DNA of 34,602 nt from Intrasporangium chromatireducens Q5-1 (GTDB lineage Bacteria; Actinomycetota; Actinomycetes; Actinomycetales; Dermatophilaceae): positions 1 through 34,602 of the forward strand of contig NZ_AWQS01000022.1 in NCBI RefSeq assembly GCF_000576575.1, read 5' to 3'. The position numbers and the translations under genes are program-made. Under the pieces are notes generated by a model. That model saw only the letters and a list, made by a program, of their open reading frames with translations. It was not told the DNA's origin and made no database searches. Shown here one piece after another: positions 19,201-27,352 of the stretch (the stretch's first letter is position 1; every line of letters starts with the position of its first letter).

Positions 19201-19791
19201 ATGGGTGACACGACGAGGATCCCGACCGCTGACGTCACGGGCATCTATGGCGCGCTGGTGAGGCTGGGCGCCCGACGCATGTTGGGGAAGGTACCCGACT
19301 CCGTAGGCGTGATGTGGCACCACCGTCGGGTGATGCTCGACCTCATGTCGATCGGACGCAAGTCGGAGAAGTGGGACGCCCTCGACGCGAGCCTGGCCTC
19401 GTTCGCGACGATGGCGGCGGCCGCGGCGATCGGGTGCAGCTTCTGCCTCGACCTGCACTACTTCATGGCCCACAACCATGGCCTCGACGAGGCGAAGGCG
19501 CGCGAGGTGCCGCGGTGGCGCGAGTCGGACGTGTTCACGCCGGTCGAGCGACGCGTCATGGAGTATGCCGAGGCGATGTGCGAGACGCCGGTCGCCGTGA
19601 CGGATGAGCTCTCCGACGCGCTGCTCGCTGACCTCGGCCCTGCCGGGCTCCTCGAGCTCAGCGCACGGGTCGGCCTCATGAACGCGACCGCCCGCTCGAA
19701 CATCGCGTTGGGCATCCGCTCGGAGCACTTCTCGGACGCCTGCGGCCTGCCGCCGTTGGCGTCGCCGTCCCCGGTGCGCAACGCCTCATAG
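19201..19791 (+). CDS. Carboxymuconolactone decarboxylase/AhpD-like protein
   Basis: 196 residues. The active-site motif CSFCLDLH (C79, C82, H86) is the CxxC...H of AhpD-type peroxidase/disulfide reductases, inside the CMD fold (LASFATMAAAAAIGCSFCLDLHYFMAHNHGLDEAKAREVPRW). It probably acts in redox or peroxide detoxification; true carboxymuconolactone decarboxylation is unlikely with a CxxC site. GGAGGAG precedes the ATG. The ECF41-type promoter and the sigma gene 10 nt downstream form the standard ECF41 pairing, in which the sigma factor controls a CMD, oxidoreductase or epimerase gene. Confidence 0.85.
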   Translation: MGDTTRIPTADVTGIYGALVRLGARRMLGKVPDSVGVMWHHRRVMLDLMSIGRKSEKWDALDASLASFATMAAAAAIGCSFCLDLHYFMAHNHGLDEAKAREVPRWRESDVFTPVERRVMEYAEAMCETPVAVTDELSDALLADLGPAGLLELSARVGLMNATARSNIALGIRSEHFSDACGLPPLASPSPVRNAS

Positions 19792-19801
19792 GGTGAGCGC
19801 C

Positions 19802-20677
19802 ATGGAGGTCGACCCCTTCGTCACCCACCGCAGCCTGCTCTTCACGGTCGCCTACGAGATGCTCGGCTCGGCTGCCGACGCCGAGGACGTGGTGCAGGAG
19901 TCCTGGCTGCGGTGGGCCGGCGCCGACCAGGCCGAGGTGCGTGACGCACGTGCCTACCTCGTGCGGATCGTGACGAGGCAGGCGCTGAATCACCTGCGGA
20001 CCGTGTCCCGCCGACGCGAGGATTACCCCGGCGAGTGGCTGCCGGAGCCGCTGCTCACGAGCCCGGACGTCGCGGAGGATGTCGAGCTCGCCGAGAGCCT
20101 GTCGATGGCCACGCTGACCGTGCTCGAGACCCTCGGGCCGACCGAGCGCGCGGTCTTCGTGCTGCGCGAGGTCTTCGACGTCCCCTATCCGGAGATCGCG
20201 GAGGCGGTCGGCAAGCCCGCGGCCACGGTCCGGCAGATCGCCCACCGGGCCAAGCAGCACGTCGCCGCCCGCCGGCCGCGCGTGGAGGTCGACCGGACCG
20301 AGCAGGAGCAGGTGCTCGAGCGGTTCCTCCGTGCCGTCAACACCGGCGACCTCCAGGGCCTCATGGACGTCCTCGCGCCGGACGTCGTCGCGGTCGCGGA
20401 TGGTGGTGGAAAGGTGCGCGGGGCCGCGAGGCGCCCCGTGGTCGGTGCGGCCAAGCTCGCCGCCTACGTGCTCGGTGGCTTCGAGAGGCTCGGCGTGCGG
20501 CCGGTGGTCAGCGCCGCCTGGGTCAACGGCGCCCTCGGCGCGCTCGTGGAGGTGGACGGGGCGCTCATCGCCGCCCTCGGCATCGACATCGAGGGCGGGC
20601 GGATCGCGCGGATCTACTCGGTGGCCAACCCGGACAAGCTGGCGCGGCTGGACTCAGCGGCAGCGCTCTCGCGCTAG
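19802..20677 (+). CDS. sigJ: ECF41-group RNA polymerase sigma factor with fused SnoaL-like regulatory domain (SigJ type)
   Basis: 291 residues. Sigma region 2 spans about 5-75 (LLFTVAYEMLGSAADAEDVVQESWLRW) and region 4 about 105-160 (LGPTERAVFVLREVFDVPYPEIAEAVGKPAATVRQIAHRAKQHV). A SnoaL-like domain of about 120 residues follows. Two ECF41 hallmarks are present: WLPEPL in the region 2-4 linker and NPDKL at 276-280, the conserved motif of the C-terminal extension that adjusts sigma activity in place of an anti-sigma factor. No anti-sigma gene is nearby, in agreement. ATG 19802 is chosen (GGGTGAG upstream); a GTG at 19793 is possible. The stop shares CTAG with the convergent methyltransferase. 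The stimulus is unknown. Confidence 0.88.
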   Translation: MEVDPFVTHRSLLFTVAYEMLGSAADAEDVVQESWLRWAGADQAEVRDARAYLVRIVTRQALNHLRTVSRRREDYPGEWLPEPLLTSPDVAEDVELAESLSMATLTVLETLGPTERAVFVLREVFDVPYPEIAEAVGKPAATVRQIAHRAKQHVAARRPRVEVDRTEQEQVLERFLRAVNTGDLQGLMDVLAPDVVAVADGGGKVRGAARRPVVGAAKLAAYVLGGFERLGVRPVVSAAWVNGALGALVEVDGALIAALGIDIEGGRIARIYSVANPDKLARLDSAAALSR

Positions 20678-21474
20678 AGCCGGGCGATGAGCTCGCCGTG
20701 TGTCATCACGAACCACGCGTCGGGGTGGCGCGACCACTCGAGCCACGCCCCGCTGATCCAGTCGAGCTCCTGCTGGGTCGCCAGGCCCTTGTTGAGAGCC
20801 TGCGTCGCATAGCTCGACTCCAGCACTCGACGAGCCCAGGTCCTTCCCCACCACGAGCACTGCTCCGGAGTGCTGTAGCCCCAGATCGAGGCGGTCGGCT
20901 GAAGGTCCGTCAGGCCCGCGAGGTGTGCCCAGGCGGTGAGGCGACGACCGGCATGGGGCTCCGCCGCGTTGGCTCGTGCCGCGCCGACGTAGACCTCCAT
21001 CCATCGGGTCATCCCCGGAAGCTCGGGATACCAGGTCATCGAGCCGTAGTCCGCGTCCCGGACCGCGATGATTCCACCCGGTCGGGTGACCCGCGCCATC
21101 TCGCGCAGGGCCGCGACCGGATCTGAGAGGTGCTGCAGCACCTGGTGGGCGTGGACGACGTCGAACTGTCCTGCATCAAAAGGAAGCTCGTGGACATCGG
21201 CAACCTCGAACCGTGTCGCCGTGTCCCCGCGGTCACGTGCGTGCCTGCGCGCGGACTCGAGGGGTGCCTCCACCGCATCGACGCCGATGACCGTTCCAGC
21301 GCCCACCGCCTCGGCGAGGTCGAGCGTGATGGTCCCCGGACCGCAGCCGACGTCGAGGAGGTCGTCGCCGTTACGCAGGTGGGGGAGCAGGTAGGCCGCG
21401 GAGTCGGCTGCCGTGCGCACACCGTGGGAGGCAAGAACACTCGGCTGGTGACCGTGGAGATAGACGTCGCCCAT
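20674..21474 (-). CDS. Class I SAM-dependent methyltransferase
   Basis: 266 residues. SAM motif I is LLDVGCGPGTITLDLAEAVG (from about residue 39), with motif II acidic VIGVDAVEAPL, then FEVADVHELPFDAGQFDVVHAHQVLQHLSDPVAALREMARVTRPGGIIAVRD, typical of the UbiE/Methyltransf_11 group. The C-terminal 100 residues hold many Trp/Tyr (MTWYPELPGMTRWMEVY, QCSWWGRTWARRV) and probably form the substrate lid. The substrate is unknown. ATG 21474 is placed exactly 6 nt after a TAGCCT box. It converges with the sigma gene and overlaps it by 4 nt. Confidence 0.85.
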   Translation of the reverse strand: MGDVYLHGHQPSVLASHGVRTAADSAAYLLPHLRNGDDLLDVGCGPGTITLDLAEAVGAGTVIGVDAVEAPLESARRHARDRGDTATRFEVADVHELPFDAGQFDVVHAHQVLQHLSDPVAALREMARVTRPGGIIAVRDADYGSMTWYPELPGMTRWMEVYVGAARANAAEPHAGRRLTAWAHLAGLTDLQPTASIWGYSTPEQCSWWGRTWARRVLESSYATQALNKGLATQQELDWISGAWLEWSRHPDAWFVMTHGELIARL

Positions 21475-21480
21475 GTGCGG

Positions 21481-21486
21481 AGGCTA
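21481..21486 (-). promoter_or_regulatory. Leaderless-type -10 box for the methyltransferase
   Basis: On the minus strand TAGCCT occupies -12 to -7 from the ATG at 21474. No ribosome binding site is present. Confidence 0.6.
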
Positions 21487-21631
21487 GGCCGACGGCCGGC
21501 CTGGCGTCGGGTGTGACCACGGGCTGCGCGGAGGCGCCGCAACGGGAGGGACGGTGAAACGGGAGCGAAGTGAGCGGCATACGGAAGATATCCTTCGGTG
21601 GTTCCGCCCCCTGCCGCTTGAAGGAGTCCCG

Positions 21632-23398
21632 GTGGCCCTGCACATGTCGTCCCTGTTCCTACGCACCCTGCGCGAGGATCCGGCGGACGCCGAGGTCCCG
21701 AGCCACCGGCTCCTCGTCCGCGCCGGCTACGTCCGGCGGGTCAGCCCGGGCATCTACGCCTGGCTGCCGCTCGGGCTGCGCGTGCTGCGCAACGTCGAGC
21801 GAGTCGTCCGCGAGGAGATGGACGCCATCGGCGCCCAGGAGCTGATCTTCCCGGCGCTGCTGCCGCGGGAGCCGTACGAGGCGACGAACCGGTGGACCGA
21901 GTACGGCGACAACCTGTTCCGCCTCAAGGACCGCAAGGGCGCCGACTACCTGCTCGGCCCCACCCACGAGGAGCTGTTCACCCTCACGGTCAAGGACCTC
22001 TTCAGCTCCTACAAGGACCTGCCGGTCAGCCTCTACCAGATCCAGACGAAGTACCGCGACGAGGCGCGACCCCGGGCCGGGGTGCTGCGCGGCCGCGAGT
22101 TCGTCATGAAGGACTCCTACAGCTTCGACATCCACGAGGCCGGGCTCGAGAAGAGCTACCAGGCGCACCGCGACGCCTACGTGCGGATCTTCGACCGGCT
22201 CGGCTTCGACTATGTCATCGTCCAGGCGATGTCCGGCGCGATGGGCGGCTCGCGCAGCGAGGAGTTCCTCGCGACCGCCGAGGTCGGCGAGGACACCTAC
22301 GTGCGCTGCACGAGCTGCGAGTATGCCGCGAACGTCGAGGCCGTCCGCGTGCCGGCCCCCGCACCTGTGCCGCTCGAGGACGCCCCCGCCGCGCATGTCG
22401 AGGACACCCCCGACACCCCCACCATCGAGACCCTCGTCGACGACCTCAACGACCGCTTCCCGCGGGGCGACCGGCCGTGGACGGCGGCCGACACCCTCAA
22501 GAACGTCGTCGTCATGCTCGTCCACCCGGACGGCACCCGCGAGCCCCTCGCGATCGGCGTCCCGGGTGACCGCGAGGTCGACGAGAAGCGGCTCGAGGCG
22601 CAGGTGTCTCCGGCCGAGGTGGCCGCCTTCGAGGCCGCCGACTTCCAGGCGCACCCGGGGCTGGTCAAGGGCTACATCGGCCCCGGCGCGCTCGGGCTCG
22701 AGGGGACGACAGGCATCCGCTACCTGCTCGACCCGCGCGTCGCCGAGGGCACCCGCTGGGTCACCGGGGCCAACGAGCCCGGACGCCACGTCGTCGACCT
22801 CGTCGCGGGGCGTGACTTCGCCGCCGACGGGACGATCGAGGCGGCCGAGGTGCGGGCCGGTGACCCCTGCCCCGCGTGTGACGGCGTCCTGGAGAGCGCT
22901 CGCGGCATCGAGATGGGCCACGTCTTCCAGCTCGGCACCAAGTACGCCGAGGCGCTCGACCTGAAGGTCCTCGACCAGAACGGCAAGCTCGTCACGGTCA
23001 CGATGGGCTCCTACGGCGTCGGCGTCTCGCGCGCGGTCGCCTGCGTCGTGGAGGGCAACCACGACGGGGCTGGCATCATCTGGCCCCGCGAGCTCGCACC
23101 TGCGGACGTGCACGTCGTCGCGGCCGGCAAGGACGAGCAGGTCCTCGCCGCCGCCGAGCAACTCGCCGCCGACCTCGAGGTGCGGGGCCTGACCTGCATC
23201 GTCGACGACCGCAAGGGGGTCAGCCCGGGCGTGAAGTTCAAGGACTCCGAGCTCGTCGGTGTCCCGACCATCCTCGTCGTGGGCAAGGGGCTCGCCAGCG
23301 GTGTCGTGGAGATCAAGGACCGGCGCACCGGTGAGCGCCGTGAGGTGCCGGTCGAGGGAGCGGTCGCCGAGGTCCTGGCCGAGGTCGGCCGCGCGTGA
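21632..23398 (+). CDS. proS: Prolyl-tRNA synthetase, bacterial type with editing insertion
   Basis: 588 residues, class II synthetase charging tRNA-Pro. Motif 1 region [35 protein letters not shown]; TxE loop [59 protein letters not shown] (motif 2); a YbaK-like editing insertion at about residues 225-390; motif 3 [17 protein letters not shown]; then an anticodon-binding domain to the end. GTG 21632 is preferred over ATG 21644 because AAGGAG lies 5 nt before the GTG but about 17 nt before the ATG. No T-box leader is present. It heads the proS-HAD-tauE group; the HAD gene starts inside its stop (GTGA). Confidence 0.96.
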   Translation: MALHMSSLFLRTLREDPADAEVPSHRLLVRAGYVRRVSPGIYAWLPLGLRVLRNVERVVREEMDAIGAQELIFPALLPREPYEATNRWTEYGDNLFRLKDRKGADYLLGPTHEELFTLTVKDLFSSYKDLPVSLYQIQTKYRDEARPRAGVLRGREFVMKDSYSFDIHEAGLEKSYQAHRDAYVRIFDRLGFDYVIVQAMSGAMGGSRSEEFLATAEVGEDTYVRCTSCEYAANVEAVRVPAPAPVPLEDAPAAHVEDTPDTPTIETLVDDLNDRFPRGDRPWTAADTLKNVVVMLVHPDGTREPLAIGVPGDREVDEKRLEAQVSPAEVAAFEAADFQAHPGLVKGYIGPGALGLEGTTGIRYLLDPRVAEGTRWVTGANEPGRHVVDLVAGRDFAADGTIEAAEVRAGDPCPACDGVLESARGIEMGHVFQLGTKYAEALDLKVLDQNGKLVTVTMGSYGVGVSRAVACVVEGNHDGAGIIWPRELAPADVHVVAAGKDEQVLAAAEQLAADLEVRGLTCIVDDRKGVSPGVKFKDSELVGVPTILVVGKGLASGVVEIKDRRTGERREVPVEGAVAEVLAEVGRA

Positions 23399-24132
23399 CC
23401 GACGGTGCCGGCGCGCCGGTGCGCGCCGTCATCTTCGACTGGGGCGGCACGATCACGCCGTGGCACGAGGTCGACCTGCGCGCGCAGTGGACCGCGTTCG
23501 CCGACGGCGTCGGGACGCTCGCGTGTGCCCGTGACGACCTGGCCGCGAGGCTGTATGCCGCTGAGGACGTGGCGTGGCAGCGTGGCCGCTCGCACGGCGG
23601 GAGCGCCCGGCTGCACGAGATCCTCGAGTCCTGCGGGCTCGCGGCCGGCCACGCGCTGACGGAGGCCGGCACCGCGGCATACCGCGCCTTCTGGGAGCCG
23701 CACACCCTGACCCACCCCGCGGTCGCGCCGCTGTGGGGGCAGCTGCGAGCCGCCGGACTGCGGATCGGGGTGCTGTCCAACACGATCTGGGACCGCGACT
23801 ACCACCGGTCGGTGTTCGAGCGGGACGGCGTGCTCCACCTCATCGACGCGGACGTGTACTCGAGCGAGACCCCGTGGGTGAAGCCGCAGGCGGAGATCTT
23901 CCGGCACGCGGCCGAGACGATCGGGGTCGCGCCGGAGGAGTGCGTCTACGTGGGGGACCGGTCCTACGAGGACGTGCACGGTCCTCAGCAGGTCGGCATG
24001 CGCGCCATCTGGATCCCGCACTCGCGGATCCCGGTCGAGCAGCAGGTCTCGCACGAGGCGACACCCGACGCGGTCGCGCACGAGCTCAGCGACATCGCGG
24101 GCATCGTCGCCGCGTGGAACGCCGCCCGGTGA
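23395..24132 (+). CDS. HAD-superfamily hydrolase
   Basis: 245 residues, Rossmann-like HAD fold with a helical cap. Motif [11 protein letters not shown] (nucleophile D15), motif [12 protein letters not shown], motif [11 protein letters not shown] (Lys), motif [20 protein letters not shown]. The second Asp of the phosphatase signature DxDGT is Gly here (DWGGT), so general acid/base chemistry may differ from that of ordinary phosphatases. The family includes phosphatases of small metabolites; the substrate is unknown. It starts at GTG 23395 overlapping the proS TGA, and its TGA overlaps the next ATG (TGATG), so the three genes are translationally coupled. Confidence 0.85.
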   Translation: MTDGAGAPVRAVIFDWGGTITPWHEVDLRAQWTAFADGVGTLACARDDLAARLYAAEDVAWQRGRSHGGSARLHEILESCGLAAGHALTEAGTAAYRAFWEPHTLTHPAVAPLWGQLRAAGLRIGVLSNTIWDRDYHRSVFERDGVLHLIDADVYSSETPWVKPQAEIFRHAAETIGVAPEECVYVGDRSYEDVHGPQQVGMRAIWIPHSRIPVEQQVSHEATPDAVAHELSDIAGIVAAWNAAR

Positions 24133-24914
24133 TGGCTGACCCCACCGTCACGACGCTGCTGTTCCTCGCGCTCGCAGCCTTCGCGGCCGGTTGGATCGAC
24201 GCCGTCGTCGGCGGCGGCGGGCTCATCCAGCTGCCCGCGCTGCTCATCGGCCTGCCCGGCGCGAGCCCGGCACAGCTGCTCGCGACGAACAAGTTCGGCT
24301 CGATCTTCGGCACGGCGACGAGCTCGGTCACGTACTACCGCCGGGTGCAGCCTGACCTGCGCACGGCGCTGCCGATGGCCGCCGTGGCGTACGCCGGGTC
24401 CATCGGAGGTGCGCTGATCGGCCTGCACATCCCGAAGTCGATGTTCAACCCGATCATCCTCGTGCTGCTCGTCGTCGTCGGCACCTACACGCTGCTCAAG
24501 CCCGACCTCGGGCGCGAGTCCATCCGCCGCTTCCACGGGCCGAGGCACACCGTCCTCGCGATGGCGACCGGCTTCGTCATCGGCGTCTACGACGGCGCGC
24601 TCGGGCCGGGGACCGGCTCGTTCCTCGTCTTCGCCCTCGTCGGGCTGCTCGGCTATGCCTTCCTCCAGGCGAGCGCGACGGCGAAGATCGCGAACTTCGC
24701 GACGAACCTCGGCGCGCTGACCCTCTTCGCCCCGATGGGCCTGGTCATGGTCAAGGTCGGCCTGGTCATCGCGGCGGCAAACCTGCTCGGTGGCTACACC
24801 GGTGCGCGGACCGCCGTGGCGAAGGGGAGCGGATTCGTCCGTGCCGTCTTCGTCCTGATCGTGACGGCGTTCGTCGTCAAGATCTCGGGAAGCCTCGTCG
24901 GCTGGTGGGCCTGA
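24132..24914 (+). CDS. TauE/SafE-family membrane permease
   Basis: 260 residues with about 7-8 helices. The first repeat, LALAAFAAGWIDAVVGGGGLIQLPALLIGLPGASPAQLLATNKFGSIFGTATSSVTYYRRV, carries the family's GGGG and ATNK segments. The second repeat, GFVIGVYDGALGPGTGSFLVFALVGLLGYAFLQASATAKIANFATNLGAL, mirrors it. The family exports sulfite, sulfoacetate and other sulfur- or carbon-containing anions; the substrate here is unknown. It begins inside the HAD stop codon (TGATG). Confidence 0.88.
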   Translation: MADPTVTTLLFLALAAFAAGWIDAVVGGGGLIQLPALLIGLPGASPAQLLATNKFGSIFGTATSSVTYYRRVQPDLRTALPMAAVAYAGSIGGALIGLHIPKSMFNPIILVLLVVVGTYTLLKPDLGRESIRRFHGPRHTVLAMATGFVIGVYDGALGPGTGSFLVFALVGLLGYAFLQASATAKIANFATNLGALTLFAPMGLVMVKVGLVIAAANLLGGYTGARTAVAKGSGFVRAVFVLIVTAFVVKISGSLVGWWA

Positions 24915-24955
24915 CGTCCGGCCGCGTTCCAAGCCAGGTCGGAACCAGGTCGAAG

Positions 24956-25186
24956 CTAGACGGCGACGCGGCGCTTGGTCACGTGGGCCGAGGCCCGACG
25001 CACGCCGACCAGCCGGGCCAGCTCGTCCCGTCGGGCGATGAGCGCCCGCAGCCCCTCGTCGCGCTCCGCCTCGATCGAGCCCATCATCGCGCGGGTGCGG
25101 CGAATGCCCTCCTCGACGCGTGCGAGCTCGTTGACCAACTGCCTCAGCGACCTGGAATCGGTCCTGTCCACCATGTGCCGCCCCAT
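24956..25186 (-). CDS. Small coiled-coil protein of unknown function
   Basis: 76 residues (MGRHMVDRTDSRSLRQLVNELARVEEGIRRTRAMMGSIEAERDEGLRALIARRDELARL...). Heptad-like Leu/Ile/Val spacing from about residue 14 to 60 suggests one helical hairpin, and the tail (RRASAHVTKRRVAV) is basic. I recognise no family. An internal ATG at 25174 is an alternative start. Codon use resembles the neighbours, but no strong ribosome binding site is seen, so this is less certain than the other genes. Confidence 0.5.
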   Translation of the reverse strand: MGRHMVDRTDSRSLRQLVNELARVEEGIRRTRAMMGSIEAERDEGLRALIARRDELARLVGVRRASAHVTKRRVAV

Positions 25187-25197
25187 TCAGATGATGG

Positions 25198-25220
25198 CCG
25201 CGGCGTACCTCGTGCCGCGG
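25198..25220. promoter_or_regulatory. Hairpin upstream of the small coiled-coil gene
   Basis: CCGCGGC (25198-25204) pairs perfectly with GCCGCGG (25214-25220) around GTACCTCGT. It is 11 nt before the minus-strand ATG at 25186 and lies in the 133-bp divergent region shared with the ferric-reductase operon. No other clear element was seen there. Confidence 0.35.
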
Positions 25221-25319
25221 TCCTGCGCCATACCTACCCACTTCTGCTGAGAACACGCTGGGGAACTGCTCACACGCGCGCCCGGATCTCTTCACAGCCG
25301 ACGGACAGGTGACGCCCCG

Positions 25320-26744
25320 ATGCTCATCGTCATGACGAGCCCGACGCTGTCTCCGCGGACGCTGCCCGGCAAGGCCCCGCGGGGAGTGCGTGGTGGGCCG
25401 ACCCCGCTGTGGTGGCGCGACCTCTCCGGTGCCACCGGCTGGGCCGTGGTGCTGTTCGTCGTCGCCCTCTGGGTCCACGAGGGCGGCCTCACCGACCTCG
25501 CGGGCTGGGGGAATGGCCTGACCAGCCTGGGCCGGCTGGCTGGCCTGCTCGCCTCGGTGCTCCTGCTCATCCAGGTGGCCCTGATGGCGCGCATCCCCGT
25601 GGTCGAGCAGGCGTGGGGGCAGGACGAGCTGGCCCGCGTCCACCGGGTCGTCGGGTTCACCTCGATCTGGTTGATGCTGGCCCACATCGGCCTGACCACC
25701 CTCGGCTATGCCGACGGCACCACGCTCGGGGTCGTCGGCACGTTCCTCGACCAGGTGCTGCACTCCGGGGGCATGCTGCTGGCCCTCGCCGGGACCGTGG
25801 CGCTGCTCATGGTCGTCGTGACGTCGGTGCGCCGCGCGCGGCGCCGGCTGCGTTACGAGTCGTGGCACCTGCTGCACCTCTACGCGTACCTCGGGGCGGG
25901 CCTGGCCCTGCCGCACCAGCTCTGGACGGGCACAGACTTCCGTGCGAGCACCGTCTCAACGGTCTTCTGGTGGGGCCTGTATGCCGCTGTGCTCGCCGCC
26001 GTCGTCGTCTTCCGCGTGCTCCTCCCGCTCATCCGCACCCGCCGCCACCGGCTCGTCGTGGGCCGCGTCGTGCACGAGGCTCCCGGGGTGGTGTCGGTCC
26101 ACGTCGTGGGCCGCGACATGCACCGGCTGCCGGTGCGCGCCGGCCAGTTCTTTCAGTGGCGCTTCCTCGACGGGCAGGGCTGGACCCGCGCGAACCCCTA
26201 CTCGCTGTCCGCGGCCCCCGACGGGCGGGCGCTGCGGATCACCGCCCGCGTCGTCGGCGACTCCACGGACCGGTTGACCCGGCTGCGTCCCGGGGTGCCG
26301 GTCGCCATCGAGGGGCCGTACGGCCGGCTGCACGAAGGCGTCGCGACGAGCGAGCGAGCCGTGCTCATCGGGGCGGGAATCGGCATCACTCCGCTGCGGG
26401 CCCTGCTCGAGTCCCTGCCGGCGGGCCGGGACCGCACGGTGCTGATCCAGCGGGTCCGCTCCGGCGAGGACGTGCTGGGGGCCGAGCTCGAGGACCTGGC
26501 CCGCTCGCGCGGCGCCCGGCACTACGTCCTGGCCGGGCCCCGGATCAAGGACCGCACCAGCTGGCTGCCCGAGCAGTACTCGCTGTGGGCCGACGCGACG
26601 GCACTGCGCCACCTCGTGCCCGACATCGCCGAGCGCGACGTCTACGTCTGCGGACCGACCCCCTGGATGGATGCCGTCGTGGCGGCGGCACGCGACTGTG
26701 GCGTGCCCGACGCGGCGGTCCACACCGAGCAGTTCGCCTACTGA
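25320..26744 (+). CDS. Ferric-reductase-like transmembrane protein with FAD/NAD(P) ferredoxin-reductase domain
   Basis: 474 residues. The N-terminal ~235 residues form about six helices with histidines suited to bind two hemes: H108 (RVHRVVG), H122 (LMLAHIGL), H183/H186 (SWHLLHLYAYL) and H199 (LPHQLW). The C-terminal half is FNR-like: FAD motif RANPYS (290-295), NAD(P) motif GAGIGITPL (from 351) and CGPTPWMD (from 444). It should pass electrons from cytosolic NAD(P)H through FAD and heme across the membrane. The natural partner is the next gene's FMN domain rather than free iron. ATG 25320 is taken (GGTGA upstream); MTS at 25332 is possible. First gene of a three-gene operon. Confidence 0.88.
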   Translation: MLIVMTSPTLSPRTLPGKAPRGVRGGPTPLWWRDLSGATGWAVVLFVVALWVHEGGLTDLAGWGNGLTSLGRLAGLLASVLLLIQVALMARIPVVEQAWGQDELARVHRVVGFTSIWLMLAHIGLTTLGYADGTTLGVVGTFLDQVLHSGGMLLALAGTVALLMVVVTSVRRARRRLRYESWHLLHLYAYLGAGLALPHQLWTGTDFRASTVSTVFWWGLYAAVLAAVVVFRVLLPLIRTRRHRLVVGRVVHEAPGVVSVHVVGRDMHRLPVRAGQFFQWRFLDGQGWTRANPYSLSAAPDGRALRITARVVGDSTDRLTRLRPGVPVAIEGPYGRLHEGVATSERAVLIGAGIGITPLRALLESLPAGRDRTVLIQRVRSGEDVLGAELEDLARSRGARHYVLAGPRIKDRTSWLPEQYSLWADATALRHLVPDIAERDVYVCGPTPWMDAVVAAARDCGVPDAAVHTEQFAY

Positions 26745-26847
26745 CCCCCGGCCCGACGATCCGGCAGTCGCCGGACCCGACGGAGCACCGGACAGCGTCG
26801 TCCGGCCCGATCCCCACCCCTCGACACCTCCCTCGACAGGAACACCG

Positions 26848-27342
26848 ATGAGACGCATTGTCTACTGGGCGATGAGCACGCTGACCGTGCTCGTCCTGCT
26901 GCTGAGCTATCCCACGTCCCGGAACGCGACGGCGGTGTCGGCCGAGAGCCGGCGGCTCGCGGTCCCGACGGTGCCCGCCAGCGGCGGCTCCTCCCCGTCG
27001 GCGGCGGGCACCTCGGATGGAGCGTCGAGTGGTTCGACGGGTGGTTCCCCTGGTGGTGCCACGGGGACCCGAACGGTCACGGGCGACGCGATCATGACCC
27101 GCTACGGCAATGTCCAGGTCCAGATCACGGTGACCAATGGCAAGATCACCGCCGCCGATGTCACCCAGATCCCGTGGCAGGACCGGCACGACCAGGTGAT
27201 CAACTCGCAGGCCGTGCCGATCTACAACGACGAGGCGGTTCAGTCCCAGTCGGCGCAGATCGACGTCGTGTCGGGTGCCACCTACACGTGGGACGGCTAC
27301 ACGCAGTCGCTCCAGTCGGCCATCGACAAGGCGAACCTGTGA
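26848..27342 (+). CDS. FMN-binding domain protein, membrane-anchored or secreted
   Basis: 164 residues. A signal or anchor segment (IVYWAMSTLTVLVLLLSY, about 4-21) is followed by a Ser/Gly/Thr-rich spacer of about 50 residues and one FMN-binding domain (PF04205 type). The domain ends in IDVVSGATYTWDGYTQSL; T145 of SGAT is the expected covalent FMN attachment site, as in NqrC/RnfG. AGGA lies about 7 nt before ATG 26848. It starts 103 bp after the ferric-reductase-like gene. This should be the outer electron acceptor of the operon. Residues after the SGAT motif end quickly, so this is a single-domain protein. Confidence 0.88.
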   Translation: MRRIVYWAMSTLTVLVLLLSYPTSRNATAVSAESRRLAVPTVPASGGSSPSAAGTSDGASSGSTGGSPGGATGTRTVTGDAIMTRYGNVQVQITVTNGKITAADVTQIPWQDRHDQVINSQAVPIYNDEAVQSQSAQIDVVSGATYTWDGYTQSLQSAIDKANL

Positions 27343-27352
27343 GGAGCGCGGC

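Noticed and set aside
21487-21631. T-box or other riboswitch before proS
   Set aside because: No TGGNACCGCG-type T-box sequence and no clear specifier stem; only a GTATGCCG copy (21575) and an AAGGAG site.
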